From Bradyrhizobium canariense (GTDB lineage Bacteria; Pseudomonadota; Alphaproteobacteria; Rhizobiales; Xanthobacteraceae): a stretch of DNA of 64,000 nt. Below the pieces are notes generated by a model. It was not told where the DNA came from and did not search any database. It saw nothing but the letters and a program-made list of their open reading frames with translations. The stretch is from assembly GCF_900105125.1 (NCBI RefSeq), contig NZ_LT629750.1, positions 1,860,001 through 1,924,000 of the forward strand, given 5' to 3'. Positions within the stretch are counted from its first letter, which is position 1. The number at the start of each line of letters is the position of its first letter. The position numbers and the translations under genes are program-made. Below, piece by piece: positions 1-9,818 of the stretch.

Positions 1-165
1 CCGCTCGGGATCGACGTGGATGAACTGATGATCCTCGATCACATCGGCGTAGACGTCGATCCGATTCTGATCGACGAGATGCCACGCCGACACGCCAACT
101 TCATGGCCGACCATCTTCTGATAGGCATCCAGCGAAATCGGTGGCTTCTTCCAGACTTCATTCAT
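1..165 (-). CDS. MaoC-family (hot-dog) enoyl-CoA hydratase, N-terminal part
   Basis: The first 55 codons of a leftward gene are present; the rest lies beyond the window edge. The N-terminus (MNEVWKKPPISLDAY, then a KMVGHEVG segment, then VYADVIEDHQFIHVD) matches the start of MaoC/NodN-like R-specific enoyl-CoA hydratases, in which the D-H-x-x-x-H region near residue 45-50 begins the catalytic hydratase loop. The start was chosen because GGAGAA sits just upstream and because it directly abuts the TGA of the acyl-CoA synthetase gene. It is the last visible gene of the valine/short-chain acyl-CoA operon, where it could hydrate an unsaturated CoA ester. Identification rests on the N-terminus only. 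Confidence 0.75.
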   Translation of the reverse strand, partial: MNEVWKKPPISLDAYQKMVGHEVGVSAWHLVDQNRIDVYADVIEDHQFIHVDPER

Positions 166-1905
166 TCAGCTATTCTCCGCCGATCCGGCTGTTCGTACTT
201 TCTGCAGCTCCGGAAAATCCTCTTCGCGAAATTCCTGGCCTCGTAGCGCGTCGTCGCGATTATTATCATGCTCCAGACGTCGCAACTGTACACGCCTGAT
301 TTTTCCGGAGATCGTCTTCGGCAATTCCGTCACGAGTTCGATCTTGCGGATGCGCTTGAACGGCGCCAGCCGCGCATGCAGGTGGCGGAACACCGACAAC
401 GCGGTTTCCGGCGAACGCTCCACGCCCGCCACCAGCAGCACATAGGCCTTGGGGATCGCAAGACGGATCGGATCGGGGCTGGGCACGACGGCAGCCTCCG
501 CCACCGATTCATGCTCCAGCAGCACGCTTTCGAGTTCGAACGGACTGATCCGGTAGTCCGATGATTTGAAGACGTCGTCGGACCGGCCGACAAAGGTCAG
601 ATAGCCCTCGTCGTCGACGAAGACGACATCGCCGCTGCGATAGAGATCGCCGTCCGCGCCGCTCAGCTTGCCATCGTCGCCCTGATAGCCCTGCATCAGG
701 CCCGCAGGCCTGTCAGGGCCGAGCACCAGCGTCACCTCGCCCTCCTTGGTCAGATGTCCGTCGCTACCGGTGATCTGCACGCGATAACCGGGCAGCGGAC
801 GGCCCATCGATCCGACCTTCACCTTCTGGCCCGGTGAATTGCCCGCCAACGCCGTGGTCTCGGTCTGGCCGTAGCCATCGCGGATCGTCAAACCCCAGGC
901 GGTGCGAACCTGATCGATCACTTCGGGATTGAGCGGTTCGCCGGCGCCGCAGACCTCGCGCAGCGATACCTTGAAGGTTGCGAGCTTCTCCTGAATGAAC
1001 AGGCGCCATACCGTCGGCGGCGCGCACAGCGTGGTGACGCCGCATCGGCCGATGGTCGCGAGCAAACCCTTAGCGTCAAAGCGCGGCTGATTGACCACGA
1101 ATACCGTGGCGCCCGCGTTCCAGGGCGCAAAGAGGCAGCTCCAGGCGTGCTTGGCCCATCCGGGCGAAGAAATGTTCAGATGGACGTCGCCGGGCTGCAA
1201 GCCCAGCCAATACATCGTCGACAGCCCGCCTACGGGATAGCTGCGCTGGCTGTGCCGCACCAGTTTTGGTTTTGCCGTGGTGCCTGACGTGAAATACAGC
1301 AGCATGGGATCTTCAGCGTTGGTCGGCCCATCCGGTTTGAAGGCTTCCGGAAAAGTCGCGGCCTGCTCGAACGGCAGCCAGCCCTGATGGCTTGACGACG
1401 CGCCGACGACGATCCGAACCAGATGGTTGCTGCCGAGGCCCGCGAATTTCGCGACCTGATCCTGCGAGGCCACCACGATCTTGGCGCGGCCGCGATCGAG
1501 CCGGTCGCGTAGTTCGTCCGGCGTCAACAGCGTCGTCGCGGGGATCACCACCACGCCGAGCTTCATCGCCGCCAGCATGGTTTCCCACAACGGAACGACG
1601 TTGCCGAGCAACAGCAGCAGATGGTCGCCGCGCTGCAGCCCCTGCGCGCGCAGGAAGTTCGCGACCTGATTGGAGCGGCGCGACAATGCCTCGAACGAGA
1701 GTTTGGTCTCACGATTGCCGCCGGCATCGACGATCCATAGCGCTACGCGATCCTTGCTGTCGGCGTTGCGCGCCAGCTCGGCATCGAACCAGTCCAGCGC
1801 CCAGTTGAACGGCACCGGATCGGGCCAGCGAAATCCCTTCACCGCCGCATCATAGTCGGTGCGATGCTTGAGCAGGAAAGAGCGCGCGTCCTGGAACGTG
1901 GTCAT
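166..1905 (-). CDS. AMP-forming acyl-CoA synthetase
   Basis: A 579-residue member of the ANL adenylating family that should activate a carboxylic acid to its CoA ester through an acyl-adenylate. The phosphate-binding signature FTSGTTAKPK is at about 205-214, the A5 motif DGYGQTET at about 343-350, and the C-terminal catalytic lysine lies in KTISGKIRR near residue 535. Length and the SPGWAK segment resemble medium-chain acyl-CoA synthetases. It sits 10 bp after mmsB and immediately before the MaoC gene, so a branched or short-chain acid feeding the valine pathway is a reasonable substrate guess, but the sequence does not fix it. Confidence 0.9.
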   Translation of the reverse strand: MTTFQDARSFLLKHRTDYDAAVKGFRWPDPVPFNWALDWFDAELARNADSKDRVALWIVDAGGNRETKLSFEALSRRSNQVANFLRAQGLQRGDHLLLLLGNVVPLWETMLAAMKLGVVVIPATTLLTPDELRDRLDRGRAKIVVASQDQVAKFAGLGSNHLVRIVVGASSSHQGWLPFEQAATFPEAFKPDGPTNAEDPMLLYFTSGTTAKPKLVRHSQRSYPVGGLSTMYWLGLQPGDVHLNISSPGWAKHAWSCLFAPWNAGATVFVVNQPRFDAKGLLATIGRCGVTTLCAPPTVWRLFIQEKLATFKVSLREVCGAGEPLNPEVIDQVRTAWGLTIRDGYGQTETTALAGNSPGQKVKVGSMGRPLPGYRVQITGSDGHLTKEGEVTLVLGPDRPAGLMQGYQGDDGKLSGADGDLYRSGDVVFVDDEGYLTFVGRSDDVFKSSDYRISPFELESVLLEHESVAEAAVVPSPDPIRLAIPKAYVLLVAGVERSPETALSVFRHLHARLAPFKRIRKIELVTELPKTISGKIRRVQLRRLEHDNNRDDALRGQEFREEDFPELQKVRTAGSAENS

Positions 1906-1915
1906 GGGCTGCCTG

Positions 1916-2797
1916 CTATCTTAGACCGCGAACGTGCCGAATGATCCCGGAGAAATCGACCCCGCCATTTCCTTCGGCATCGAATGCCTTGTAGATCTCC
2001 TGGGCGTGTTTGCCGAGCGGTGTCGCGGCGCCAGCGGCCTTCGCGGCATCCTGCGCCAGCGTCAAATCCTTCACCATCAGGGCCGACGCAAAGCCGGGCT
2101 TGTAGTCGTTGTTCGCGGGCGAGGTCGGAACCGGGCCCGGCACCGGGCAATACGATGTCAGCGACCAGCACTGCCCCGAGGAGGTCGAGGCCACGTCGAA
2201 CAGCGCCTGATGCGACAGCCCGAGCTTTTCGGCGAGCGCAAACGCCTCGCTGACCGCGATCATGGAAATCCCTAGGATCATATTGTTGCAAATCTTCGCG
2301 GCCTGCCCCGCTCCGGCGCCGCCGCAATGCACGATCTTCTTGCCCATCTTTTCCAGTATTGGCTTGGCCGCTGCAAAAGCCTTGTCCTCGCCACCGCACA
2401 TGAAGGTCAGCGTCGCGCCCTTGGCGCCGCCGGTGCCGCCGGATACCGGTGCGTCGACCGAAGCGATGCCGTGCTTGGCGGCCAGCGCATGCGCCTTCTT
2501 GGCGCTTTCGACGTCGATGGTCGAACAATCGATGATCAGCGCGCCTTTGCTCATCGACGAGATCACTTCGTCCCACACCGAGAGCACATGCTTGCCGGCA
2601 GGAAGCATGGTGATGACGACATCAGCGCCCTTGACCGAGCCAACCGCACTTTCGGCGATCGCAGCGCCATCGCTCTCGGCCTGATTGCGCGAGGCTGCCA
2701 CCAGATCGAACGCGATGACCTTATGACCCGATTTGATTAGATTGGCGGCCATCGGTCCGCCCATATTGCCGAGGCCGATGAAGGCGATATTTGTCAT
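1916..2797 (-). CDS. mmsB: 3-hydroxyisobutyrate dehydrogenase
   Basis: A 293-residue NAD-dependent beta-hydroxyacid dehydrogenase that oxidises 3-hydroxyisobutyrate to methylmalonate semialdehyde in valine catabolism. The Rossmann motif GLGNMGGPMAANL is at residues 7-19, the substrate-binding motif DAPVSGGTGGAK at about 125-136, and the catalytic lysine lies in GAGQAAKICNNM near residue 172. Length matches the family. It lies between the 3-hydroxyisobutyryl-CoA hydrolase gene (29 bp away) and the acyl-CoA synthetase gene, the order expected for a valine operon, which separates it from tartronate semialdehyde reductases of the same fold. Confidence 0.93.
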   Translation of the reverse strand: MTNIAFIGLGNMGGPMAANLIKSGHKVIAFDLVAASRNQAESDGAAIAESAVGSVKGADVVITMLPAGKHVLSVWDEVISSMSKGALIIDCSTIDVESAKKAHALAAKHGIASVDAPVSGGTGGAKGATLTFMCGGEDKAFAAAKPILEKMGKKIVHCGGAGAGQAAKICNNMILGISMIAVSEAFALAEKLGLSHQALFDVASTSSGQCWSLTSYCPVPGPVPTSPANNDYKPGFASALMVKDLTLAQDAAKAAGAATPLGKHAQEIYKAFDAEGNGGVDFSGIIRHVRGLR

Positions 2798-2826
2798 CTT
2801 AGATTTCCTCCGCCTGAAGCGCGTTT

Positions 2827-3918
2827 CTATTTTGATTGATTAAACACGAGCTCATTGGCGCCGATTTCCGCGAAATAAGGCGCGATCATCTCCGGCGTCA
2901 CATCCTCGATTCTAGCGGGCGACCACTTGGGATTGCGATCCTTGTCGATCACGGCGGCGCGGACGCCTTCGCGAAAATCGTCGCTGGCGAAAACTTGGAG
3001 TGCGGCACGATATTCCCGTACCAAACATTGTTCCAGCGACGATGATGTCCGCGCCAGCCGCAGCAGTTTGAGCGTCACGACCATGCCGCGCGGCGACTTC
3101 TCGTTCAATGTCTTCAGCGTCGACAGCGCCAGCTCCGAGCCGTCGCGCTTGAGAGCCGCGACGATATCTTCCATGTCGTCGTGAGCGAACCAGCCGTCGA
3201 TCGTCGGTTGCATCGCAGCAACGGGGCCAGAGGTCTCGTTCGTGGCAAACCCATCGATCAGGGTCTTGATTTCGCTGGAAAGAGCCCCGGGACGAACCTT
3301 GGAGAGTACCTCACGCAAGGCAGCCAGTTTGCCCGACGGCACCACCGCATCCGCGAAACGGGCATGGATCGCGTCCGGGCCATTCATGGTCTGACCGGTC
3401 AATCCAAAGTAAGTGCCGAGCTCACCCGGCGAGTGCGACAGCAGCCAGGTGCCTCCGACGTCCGGGAAGAACCCCAGCCCCACTTCGGGCATCGCGAGCT
3501 TTGTTTTCTCGGTCACGACGCGATGACGGCCATGCGCGGAGAGGCCGACGCCGCCGCCCATCACCAGCCCGTCCATGAACGCGACATATGGCTTCGGAAA
3601 CTGCGCGATGCGCGCATTCATGATGTATTCCTGGCGCCAGAATACCTTGCCGAGGTCGCCTCCGGCCCGAGAACTCTCATAGAGTCCGCGGATGTCGCCA
3701 CCCGCGCAGAGCCCGCGCTCGCCCGCGCCTTCCAGCAATACCAGGGCCACCGCTGGATCCGCTTCGAACCGATCCAATGCCGCGTCGATCCCAAGCGACA
3801 TTTCCAGCGTCATGGCGTTGATCGCCTTCGGCCGGTTCAGGCGGATGATGCCGGCGGAGCCTTCGCGCCGAACGATCAGGTCGCCTTCCGGATTTGCGAC
3901 CGCAGCCATTGCCGTCAT
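2827..3918 (-). CDS. 3-hydroxyisobutyryl-CoA hydrolase
   Basis: A 363-residue crotonase-fold protein of the HIBCH subgroup, which hydrolyses 3-hydroxyisobutyryl-CoA to the free acid. The oxyanion-hole segment [13 protein letters not shown] is near residues 68-80 and the active-site segment [19 protein letters not shown] near 145-163; the FFPDVGG form is typical of HIBCH rather than of hydratases, and the extra C-terminal length (363 versus about 260) also points to HIBCH. Its ATG overlaps the stop of the upstream isobutyryl-CoA dehydrogenase by four bases (ATGA), which indicates translational coupling. Confidence 0.92.
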   Translation of the reverse strand: MTAMAAVANPEGDLIVRREGSAGIIRLNRPKAINAMTLEMSLGIDAALDRFEADPAVALVLLEGAGERGLCAGGDIRGLYESSRAGGDLGKVFWRQEYIMNARIAQFPKPYVAFMDGLVMGGGVGLSAHGRHRVVTEKTKLAMPEVGLGFFPDVGGTWLLSHSPGELGTYFGLTGQTMNGPDAIHARFADAVVPSGKLAALREVLSKVRPGALSSEIKTLIDGFATNETSGPVAAMQPTIDGWFAHDDMEDIVAALKRDGSELALSTLKTLNEKSPRGMVVTLKLLRLARTSSSLEQCLVREYRAALQVFASDDFREGVRAAVIDKDRNPKWSPARIEDVTPEMIAPYFAEIGANELVFNQSK

Positions 3919-5060
3919 CGTGCGCCCTCGATCAGTTTGCGCGCCACGATCAGTCGCATGATTTCATTGGTGCCTTCGAGGATCTGGTGCACGCGCAGAT
4001 CGCGCACGATCTTCTCGATGCCATATTCACTCAGGTAGCCGTAGCCGCCGTGCAGTTGCAGCGCCTGATTGGCAACCTCGAAGCCGACATCGGTGCCAAA
4101 ACACTTGGCCATCGCGCAGAGCTGCGTCGCGTCGGGATCCTTGCGGTCGAGCGCCGCCGCTGCACGCCACACAAACGTCCGCGCCGCCTCCAGCTCGGTC
4201 GCCATGTCGGCCAGGCGAAATTGCAGCGCTTGGAATTCGTCGAGACGTTTTCCGAAAGCCTTGCGCTCCTTCATATAGGCGAGCGACTTGTCGAGCGCGC
4301 ATTGCGCGCCACCGAGTGAGCAAGCCGCGATATTGATGCGGCCACCGTCAAGCCCCGCCATCGCGATCTTGAAGCCGATGCCCTCATCGCCGAGTCTGTT
4401 GGCGGCCGGCACCCGCGCGTTCTCGAAAATCACCGCACGGGTCGGCTGCGCGTTCCAGCCCATCTTGCGCTCGTTGGCGCCGAACGAAACGCCCGGCGTC
4501 TCGCTCTCGACCACCAGCGTCGAGATGCCGCCCGGCCCCTCGCCGCCGGTCCGCACCATCACCACATAGATGTCGCCACGGCCGGCGCCGGAGATGAACT
4601 GCTTCTGGCCGTTCAGCACATAGTGATCGCCATCGCGCACCGCGCGGGTGCGCAGCGCCGCCGCGTCCGATCCCGAGCCGGGCTCGGTCAGGCAATAGCT
4701 GGCCAGCAGTTCCATGGTGCACAGCTTCGGCAGCCATTGCTGGCGCTGGGTGTCGTTGCCAAAGGCATCGATCATCCACGACGCCATGTTGTGGATCGAG
4801 ATGAAGGCCGACACCGTCGGGCAGCCCTCCGCCAGCGCCTCGAAGATCAGCGCCGCATCGAACCGCGTCAGCGCCGAGCCGCCGACGTCGTCGCGGATAT
4901 ACACGCCGCCGATGCCGAGCTTGGCGGCCTCGCGCATGACATCGACCGGAAAATGCTTCTCCTCATCCCAGCGGACCGCATGCGGCGCGATTTTTTCGGC
5001 GGCAAAATCCCGCGCCATATCGCGAACCGCAATCTGGTCCTCGCTGAGAGCGAACTGCAT
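3915..5060 (-). CDS. Isobutyryl-CoA dehydrogenase (acyl-CoA dehydrogenase)
   Basis: A 381-residue FAD-dependent acyl-CoA dehydrogenase. The FAD/substrate signature [16 protein letters not shown] is at about 127-142, and the C-terminal active-site segment contains [11 protein letters not shown], with the catalytic glutamate of the MCAD type. It precedes the HIBCH and mmsB genes, so oxidation of isobutyryl-CoA to methacrylyl-CoA is the likely reaction. It overlaps the hydrolase gene by four bases. A 74-bp gap holding a palindromic repeat separates it from mmsA upstream. Confidence 0.9.
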   Translation of the reverse strand: MQFALSEDQIAVRDMARDFAAEKIAPHAVRWDEEKHFPVDVMREAAKLGIGGVYIRDDVGGSALTRFDAALIFEALAEGCPTVSAFISIHNMASWMIDAFGNDTQRQQWLPKLCTMELLASYCLTEPGSGSDAAALRTRAVRDGDHYVLNGQKQFISGAGRGDIYVVMVRTGGEGPGGISTLVVESETPGVSFGANERKMGWNAQPTRAVIFENARVPAANRLGDEGIGFKIAMAGLDGGRINIAACSLGGAQCALDKSLAYMKERKAFGKRLDEFQALQFRLADMATELEAARTFVWRAAAALDRKDPDATQLCAMAKCFGTDVGFEVANQALQLHGGYGYLSEYGIEKIVRDLRVHQILEGTNEIMRLIVARKLIEGAR

Positions 5061-5084
5061 CTAGCCGATGCCTTTACGATTCGC

Positions 5085-5129
5085 GCATGATCTTAACGGA
5101 AAACCGGTTTTCACTTTTCCCGATCATGC
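5085..5129. repeat. Palindromic intergenic repeat, GCATGATC family
   Basis: A 45-bp element bounded by GCATGATC and its exact complement GATCATGC, with an interior of the form GGAAAACCGGTTTT-CACTTTTCC. It fills the gap between the mmsA stop and the next gene's start. A second member of the same family lies at 35788-35836. Confidence 0.75.
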
Positions 5130-5134
5130 GACTA

Positions 5135-6631
5135 TCAGTTCATCGTCGGAATCGAGAACTCCGCGCCTTCCTTCACGCCGGATGGCCAGCGCGAGGTCAC
5201 CGTCTTGGTCTTGGTATAGAAGCGGATCGAATCCGGTCCGTGCTGGTTGAGATCGCCGAAGCCGGATTTCTTCCAGCCGCCAAAAGTGTAGTAGGCGATC
5301 GGAACCGGGATCGGCACGTTGATGCCGACCATGCCGACATTGACCTTGGCCGCGAAATCCCGCGCCGCATCACCGTCACGGGTGAAGATCGCAACGCCGT
5401 TGCCATAGTCGTGATCCGACGGCAGCGCGAGCGCTTCGGAATAATCCTTGGCGCGCACCACCGAGAGCACGGGGCCGAAGATTTCTTCCTTGTAGATGCG
5501 CATGTCCTTGGTGACGTTGTCGAACAGACAGCCGCCCATGTAGAAGCCGTTCTCGTAGCCCTGCATCTTGAAGCCGCGGCCGTCGACGGCGAGCTTGGCG
5601 CCCTCCTTGATGCCGATCTCGACATAGTTCTTGACACGCTCCAACGCCTCTTTGGTGACGAGCGGGCCGTAATCGGCGGACGGATCGATCGAGGTGCCGA
5701 TTTTGAGGCTTTCCACCCGCGGGACCAGCTTTTCCATCAGCCGGTCGGCGGTGGTCTTGCCGACGGGCACCGCGACCGAGACCGCCATGCAGCGTTCGCC
5801 GGCCGATCCATAGCCCGCGCCGATCAGGGCATCGACGGCCTGATCCATGTCGGCGTCCGGCATGATGATGGCGTGGTTCTTGGCGCCGCCAAAACACTGG
5901 CAGCGTTTGCCGCTCGCCGCGGCGCGCTCATAGATATATTGCGCGATCGGCGATGAGCCGACGAAGCCGACTGCCTTGATATCGGGATCGTCGAGGATCG
6001 CATCGACCGCTTCCTTGTCACCATTGACGACATTGAGGATGCCGGCCGGCAACCCCGCCTCGATCATCAATGCCGCGAGCATCATCGGCACGCCGGGATC
6101 GCGCTCGGACGGCTTCAGGATAAAGGCATTGCCGCAGGCGATGGCGGGAGCGAATTTCCACATCGGGATCATCGCCGGGAAATTGAACGGCGTGATGCCG
6201 GCGACGACACCGAGCGGCTGGCGCAGCGAATAGATATCGATGCCAGGACCGGCGCCTTCGGTATATTCGCCCTTCATCAAATGCGGAATGCCGCAGGCGA
6301 ATTCGACCACCTCAAGCCCGCGCTGAATGTCGCCCTTGGCGTCGGGAACGGTCTTGCCGTGCTCACGGGCCAGCACGTCGGCGAGCTTGTCGTAGTCGCG
6401 CTGGGCGAGTTCGAGGAACTTCATCATCACGCGGGCGCGACGCTGCGGATTGGTCGCGGCCCACTCCGGTTGTGCGGCTTTGGCGTTCTCGACCGCGGCG
6501 CGCACCTCGGCCTTTGAGGCCAGCGCCACCTTGGCCTGCACGTCCCCGGTCATCGGCTCGAAAACGTCAGCGGTTCGCCCCGACGTGCCCTTGACCTCGC
6601 GGCCACCGATAAAATGTCCAATTGCGCGCAT
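5135..6631 (-). CDS. mmsA: Methylmalonate-semialdehyde dehydrogenase (acylating)
   Basis: A 498-residue aldehyde dehydrogenase that converts methylmalonate semialdehyde to propionyl-CoA, the last step of the valine branch. The start MRAIGHFIGG at 6631 was chosen because GAGGAACAC precedes it and family members begin there; the frame stays open 38 codons further upstream. Landmarks are the PFNFPAMIPMWKF segment near 145-157, FVGSSPIAQYIY near 225-236 and the catalytic cysteine in GSAGERCMAVSV near residue 285. It is the first gene of the leftward valine operon. Confidence 0.94.
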   Translation of the reverse strand: MRAIGHFIGGREVKGTSGRTADVFEPMTGDVQAKVALASKAEVRAAVENAKAAQPEWAATNPQRRARVMMKFLELAQRDYDKLADVLAREHGKTVPDAKGDIQRGLEVVEFACGIPHLMKGEYTEGAGPGIDIYSLRQPLGVVAGITPFNFPAMIPMWKFAPAIACGNAFILKPSERDPGVPMMLAALMIEAGLPAGILNVVNGDKEAVDAILDDPDIKAVGFVGSSPIAQYIYERAAASGKRCQCFGGAKNHAIIMPDADMDQAVDALIGAGYGSAGERCMAVSVAVPVGKTTADRLMEKLVPRVESLKIGTSIDPSADYGPLVTKEALERVKNYVEIGIKEGAKLAVDGRGFKMQGYENGFYMGGCLFDNVTKDMRIYKEEIFGPVLSVVRAKDYSEALALPSDHDYGNGVAIFTRDGDAARDFAAKVNVGMVGINVPIPVPIAYYTFGGWKKSGFGDLNQHGPDSIRFYTKTKTVTSRWPSGVKEGAEFSIPTMN

Positions 6632-6792
6632 GTGTTCCTCCAAGACTTGAAGAGCCAATTTGGCGGGCATCTTGCAGTCTTTAGGGCGTTTGGGAAGGGT
6701 CTCTACGCGCGGCGGTTTTGCGAAAATGCCGCCCATGCGCCGCATTGCGGCGGCATTCGACCAATGGCGTAGGCCGATACCGTATGGCCCGC

Positions 6793-7431
6793 TCAGTGCC
6801 GGGCCGCGGTTGCGGCTTTTCTGGACGCCGATTTCTTTGCAACCGGCTTGGGCGCCGGCGTGCGACCAAGCACCGCGTCGCGTCCGGCGGCAAGAATTTC
6901 GTCCGAAAATTCCCCGTTGCCGGCAACACGCGCCATCACCAGCGTCCCCATCATGGTCGCGAGCACGGCCATCGCCCGCTTACGCGCGGCCTTGGGCGGA
7001 GCATCCGAAATCTGCCCGGCGAGCATATCGACCATCTGTTCCAGCTTGGCAGCGAACGCCTTGCGGGTCTTCGGGCTCTCGCGGGCGATTTCGGCCCCGA
7101 GCGTCGGCACCGCACAGCCGTGACCGGGGTCGTCGCGATGCAACGGCGTCAGATAGGAATCCACAATGGCAGCGAGACGCTTTTCCGGCGGCGTTTGCTC
7201 GCCAAGCTTGCGCCAGCGCTCAGTGCCTCGATCCATCGCATGGGCAAAGGCCTCGATAACCAGTGCTTCGCGCGAATCGAAATGCGCGTAAAACCCGCCA
7301 TGGGTAAGGCCGGCTTCCTTCATCAGGTCGGCGACACCGATGCCATGAGCCCCCTTCTCGCGAAGCCGCACCGAAGCGCGCTTTACGATCCGCTCGTGGG
7401 TTTCCTGCTTGTGTTCCCTGGAATAGCGCAT
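6793..7431 (-). CDS. TetR-family transcriptional regulator
   Basis: A 212-residue repressor-type protein with an N-terminal helix-turn-helix (about residues 25-50, segment GVADLMKEAGLTHGGFYAHF) and a helical C-terminal ligand domain. The start MRYSREHKQ was preferred over an ATG four codons upstream because TetR proteins of this type begin so. It lies upstream of mmsA (161-bp gap) and is divergent from the enoyl-CoA hydratase gene, so either neighbour may be its target. A lysine/alanine-rich tail (KKSASRKAATAA) follows the conserved part. Confidence 0.88.
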   Translation of the reverse strand: MRYSREHKQETHERIVKRASVRLREKGAHGIGVADLMKEAGLTHGGFYAHFDSREALVIEAFAHAMDRGTERWRKLGEQTPPEKRLAAIVDSYLTPLHRDDPGHGCAVPTLGAEIARESPKTRKAFAAKLEQMVDMLAGQISDAPPKAARKRAMAVLATMMGTLVMARVAGNGEFSDEILAAGRDAVLGRTPAPKPVAKKSASRKAATAARH

Positions 7432-7637
7432 GGATGGTCCCATAAGATGTTTACAGTCATATAATAACAGCTACCGCCGTAGAAAGCTCCAGTTTATTTC
7501 GCGGGCAGGAATAAGCTTGTTGCTGCGCAGCACTTTGGGAACAAGAACGCGACTGCGGCGGCCCTTGACAGCGCCCCGCATTGCCCGGGAAGTGGCGTGA
7601 TCCGCGCCGATGCGCCCACCCAATGAAGAGACGTTCG

Positions 7638-8408
7638 ATGGACATGCTCAATCCCTATTGCGGCGTCGACCGTGACCCGCGCGGCGTCGTCCGGCTGACG
7701 ATCTGCAACGCGGGCTCACTCAACATTTTGGGAACGGCCGCCATCAATGGCGTTCGCGAAGGGCTGCAAACACTGGCGAAGGACCGGCAGATCCGCGTGC
7801 TTGTGATCGCCGGCCAGAGCGAAAAGAGCATGATCGGCGGCGCCGACATCAAGGAAATGGCCAGGCTCGATCAGAAGTCCGCCGAGACATTCATCACGGG
7901 CCTGCGAGATCTCTGTGAAGCCGCGCGTGCCTTTCCGGGGCCCGTGATCGCGCGGATGCCGGGCTGGTGTCTCGGCGGAGGCCTGGAATTTGCCGCCGCC
8001 TGCGATTTCCGGATCGCGGCGCACGACGCCAAATTCGGCATGCCGGAAGTCAGGGTCGGTATTCCCTCGGTTATCCACGCGGCGCTGTTGCCGCGGCTGA
8101 TCGGCTGGGGCCGCGCCCGCTGGCTGGTGATGACGGCCGAGACCATCGACGCCCCTACCGCACTGGCCTGGGGCCTTGTCGACGCGGTGGCGCCGCAAGG
8201 CGGTCTCGATGCCGCTGTGGAACATACGGTCAAGGCCTTGCTCGAATGCGGCCCGGAAGCGTTGCGCGCGCAAAAAGCGCTGCTCCGGCAATGGGAGGAA
8301 CTGCCGCTGAAGGAATCCGTCGACCTCAGCATCGGCGTGTTCGGGCAATCGTTCCTGAGCGGCGAGCCGCAGCGGCTGATGCAGGGCTTTATCGACCGCA
8401 AGCGCTAG
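7638..8408 (+). CDS. Enoyl-CoA hydratase/isomerase family protein
   Basis: A 256-residue crotonase-fold protein. The start MDMLNPYCG was chosen because GAAGAG lies seven bases upstream; the frame extends 19 codons further 5' without a better site. The oxyanion segment MIGGADIKEM and the two glutamates of hydratases (in GGGLEFAAACD and FGMPEVRVG) are all present, so hydratase activity is likely. The usual GGTQ segment after the second glutamate is replaced by SVIHA. The valine operon on the other side of the TetR gene lacks an obvious methacrylyl-CoA hydratase, and this gene could supply it; that is inference. Confidence 0.85.
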   Translation: MDMLNPYCGVDRDPRGVVRLTICNAGSLNILGTAAINGVREGLQTLAKDRQIRVLVIAGQSEKSMIGGADIKEMARLDQKSAETFITGLRDLCEAARAFPGPVIARMPGWCLGGGLEFAAACDFRIAAHDAKFGMPEVRVGIPSVIHAALLPRLIGWGRARWLVMTAETIDAPTALAWGLVDAVAPQGGLDAAVEHTVKALLECGPEALRAQKALLRQWEELPLKESVDLSIGVFGQSFLSGEPQRLMQGFIDRKR

Positions 8409-8461
8409 CCTCCACTTCACGACAAATTTAGGCCGCTGCCGCCGTTGCAATTTTTGCAGCG

Positions 8462-8473
8462 CATCATATGATG
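8462..8473. promoter_or_regulatory. 12-bp perfect palindrome upstream of thiolase gene
   Basis: CATCATATGATG lies 32 bp before the thiolase start, overlapped by a second imperfect dyad (GATG-gatat-CATC). It could be an operator, but nothing ties it to a specific regulator. Confidence 0.3.
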
Positions 8474-8505
8474 GATATCATCTAACTGCATGAGGAGCGC
8501 CTGCC

Positions 8506-9702
8506 ATGGCCAAAGCTTCCGATCCGGTCGTCATCGTTTCCGCCGCGCGCACCCCGCTTGGCAAGTTCATGGGTGACCTCACGCCGTTCAGCGCGCACAA
8601 ACTCGGTTCCCATGTGATCGGCGCTGCGGTGGAACGGGCGAAATTGTCGCCCGACCGGATCGACGAGGTGTTCATGGGCTGCGTGCTTCCGGCCGGACAG
8701 GGCCAGGCCCCGGCACGACAGGCCGCCCGCGGCGCCAAACTGCCGGACGCAACCGGCGCCACCACGATCAACAAGGTGTGCGGCTCCGGCATGAAAGCCA
8801 CCATGCTGGCGCATGACATCATCAACGCCGGCTCGGCCGAGATCGTGGTGTCCGGCGGCATGGAGAGCATGAGCAATGCCCCCTATCTGCTGGCGAAAGC
8901 ACGCGGCGGCTACCGCGTTGGCCATGATCGCATCATCGACCACATGCTGATGGACGGCCTCGAAGACGCCTACGAAGTCGGCCGCTCGATGGGGGATTTC
9001 GGTGAATCAACCGCCGAAGCCTACCAGTTCACCCGCAAGGACCAGGACGTCTACGCCATGGAGACGCTGACCCGGGCGCGCAAGGCGGTCGAAGGCGGCG
9101 CGTTCAAGGCCGAGATCGTGCCGCTCACGGTCACGGAAAAGGCCGGTCCGCGCAGCATCGGCAATGACGAGATTCCGCTCAAGGTCGATCCCGCCAAGAT
9201 TCCGGGACTAAAGCCGGCGTTCCGCGCCAACGGCACGATCACGCCGGCGGCGTCCTCGGCGAATGCCGATGGCGCGGCAGCGCTGGTGCTGGCGCGGCGC
9301 TCACTCGCTGACCGCGATGGCCTGCCCGTTTTGGCTGAGATCAAGGGCCACGCCACCCACAGCCAGGAACCGCAATGGTTCACGACCGCGCCGATCCCCG
9401 CGATCCGCAAGCTGCTCGACAAGGTCGGCTGGAGCGTCAGCGATGTCGACCTGTTCGAGATCAATGAAGCCTTCGCGGTGGTGCCGATGGCGGCGCAGCG
9501 CGATCTCGGCATTCCGCGCGAGAAGCTGAACATCAATGGCGGCGCCTGCGCGCTCGGCCATCCCATCGGCGCCACCGGGGCGCGCCTGATCGTAACGCTG
9601 CTGCATGCGCTCGAAGCGCATGGCCTGAAGCGCGGCGTCGCCGCGCTCTGCATCGGCGGCGGCGAAGCCACAGCGATCGCGATCGAGCGGAGCATGCACT
9701 AG
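8506..9702 (+). CDS. Acetyl-CoA C-acyltransferase (thiolase)
   Basis: A 398-residue thiolase with all catalytic residues: nucleophilic cysteine in NKVCGSGMKA near residue 90, histidine in CALGHPIGATGAR near 350, and the second cysteine in CIGGGEA near 380. It should catalyse reversible thiolysis of an acetoacetyl-CoA-like substrate. GAGGAGCGCCTGCC precedes the ATG. It is co-directional with the enoyl-CoA hydratase gene (97-bp gap). Length and motifs fit acetoacetyl-CoA thiolases such as AtoB/PhaA, but chain-length preference cannot be read. Confidence 0.93.
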   Translation: MAKASDPVVIVSAARTPLGKFMGDLTPFSAHKLGSHVIGAAVERAKLSPDRIDEVFMGCVLPAGQGQAPARQAARGAKLPDATGATTINKVCGSGMKATMLAHDIINAGSAEIVVSGGMESMSNAPYLLAKARGGYRVGHDRIIDHMLMDGLEDAYEVGRSMGDFGESTAEAYQFTRKDQDVYAMETLTRARKAVEGGAFKAEIVPLTVTEKAGPRSIGNDEIPLKVDPAKIPGLKPAFRANGTITPAASSANADGAAALVLARRSLADRDGLPVLAEIKGHATHSQEPQWFTTAPIPAIRKLLDKVGWSVSDVDLFEINEAFAVVPMAAQRDLGIPREKLNINGGACALGHPIGATGARLIVTLLHALEAHGLKRGVAALCIGGGEATAIAIERSMH

Positions 9703-9818
9703 CCTTCGTGGCGCATGTCCGAAAATGAGGGAACTATGGCATTTTAGCCAAGCAGCCCTTGCATTAGGATGCGCAGATCAAGCAACAAAACTCTCCAAGC
9801 AAAAACTTCTGAGGCTCA

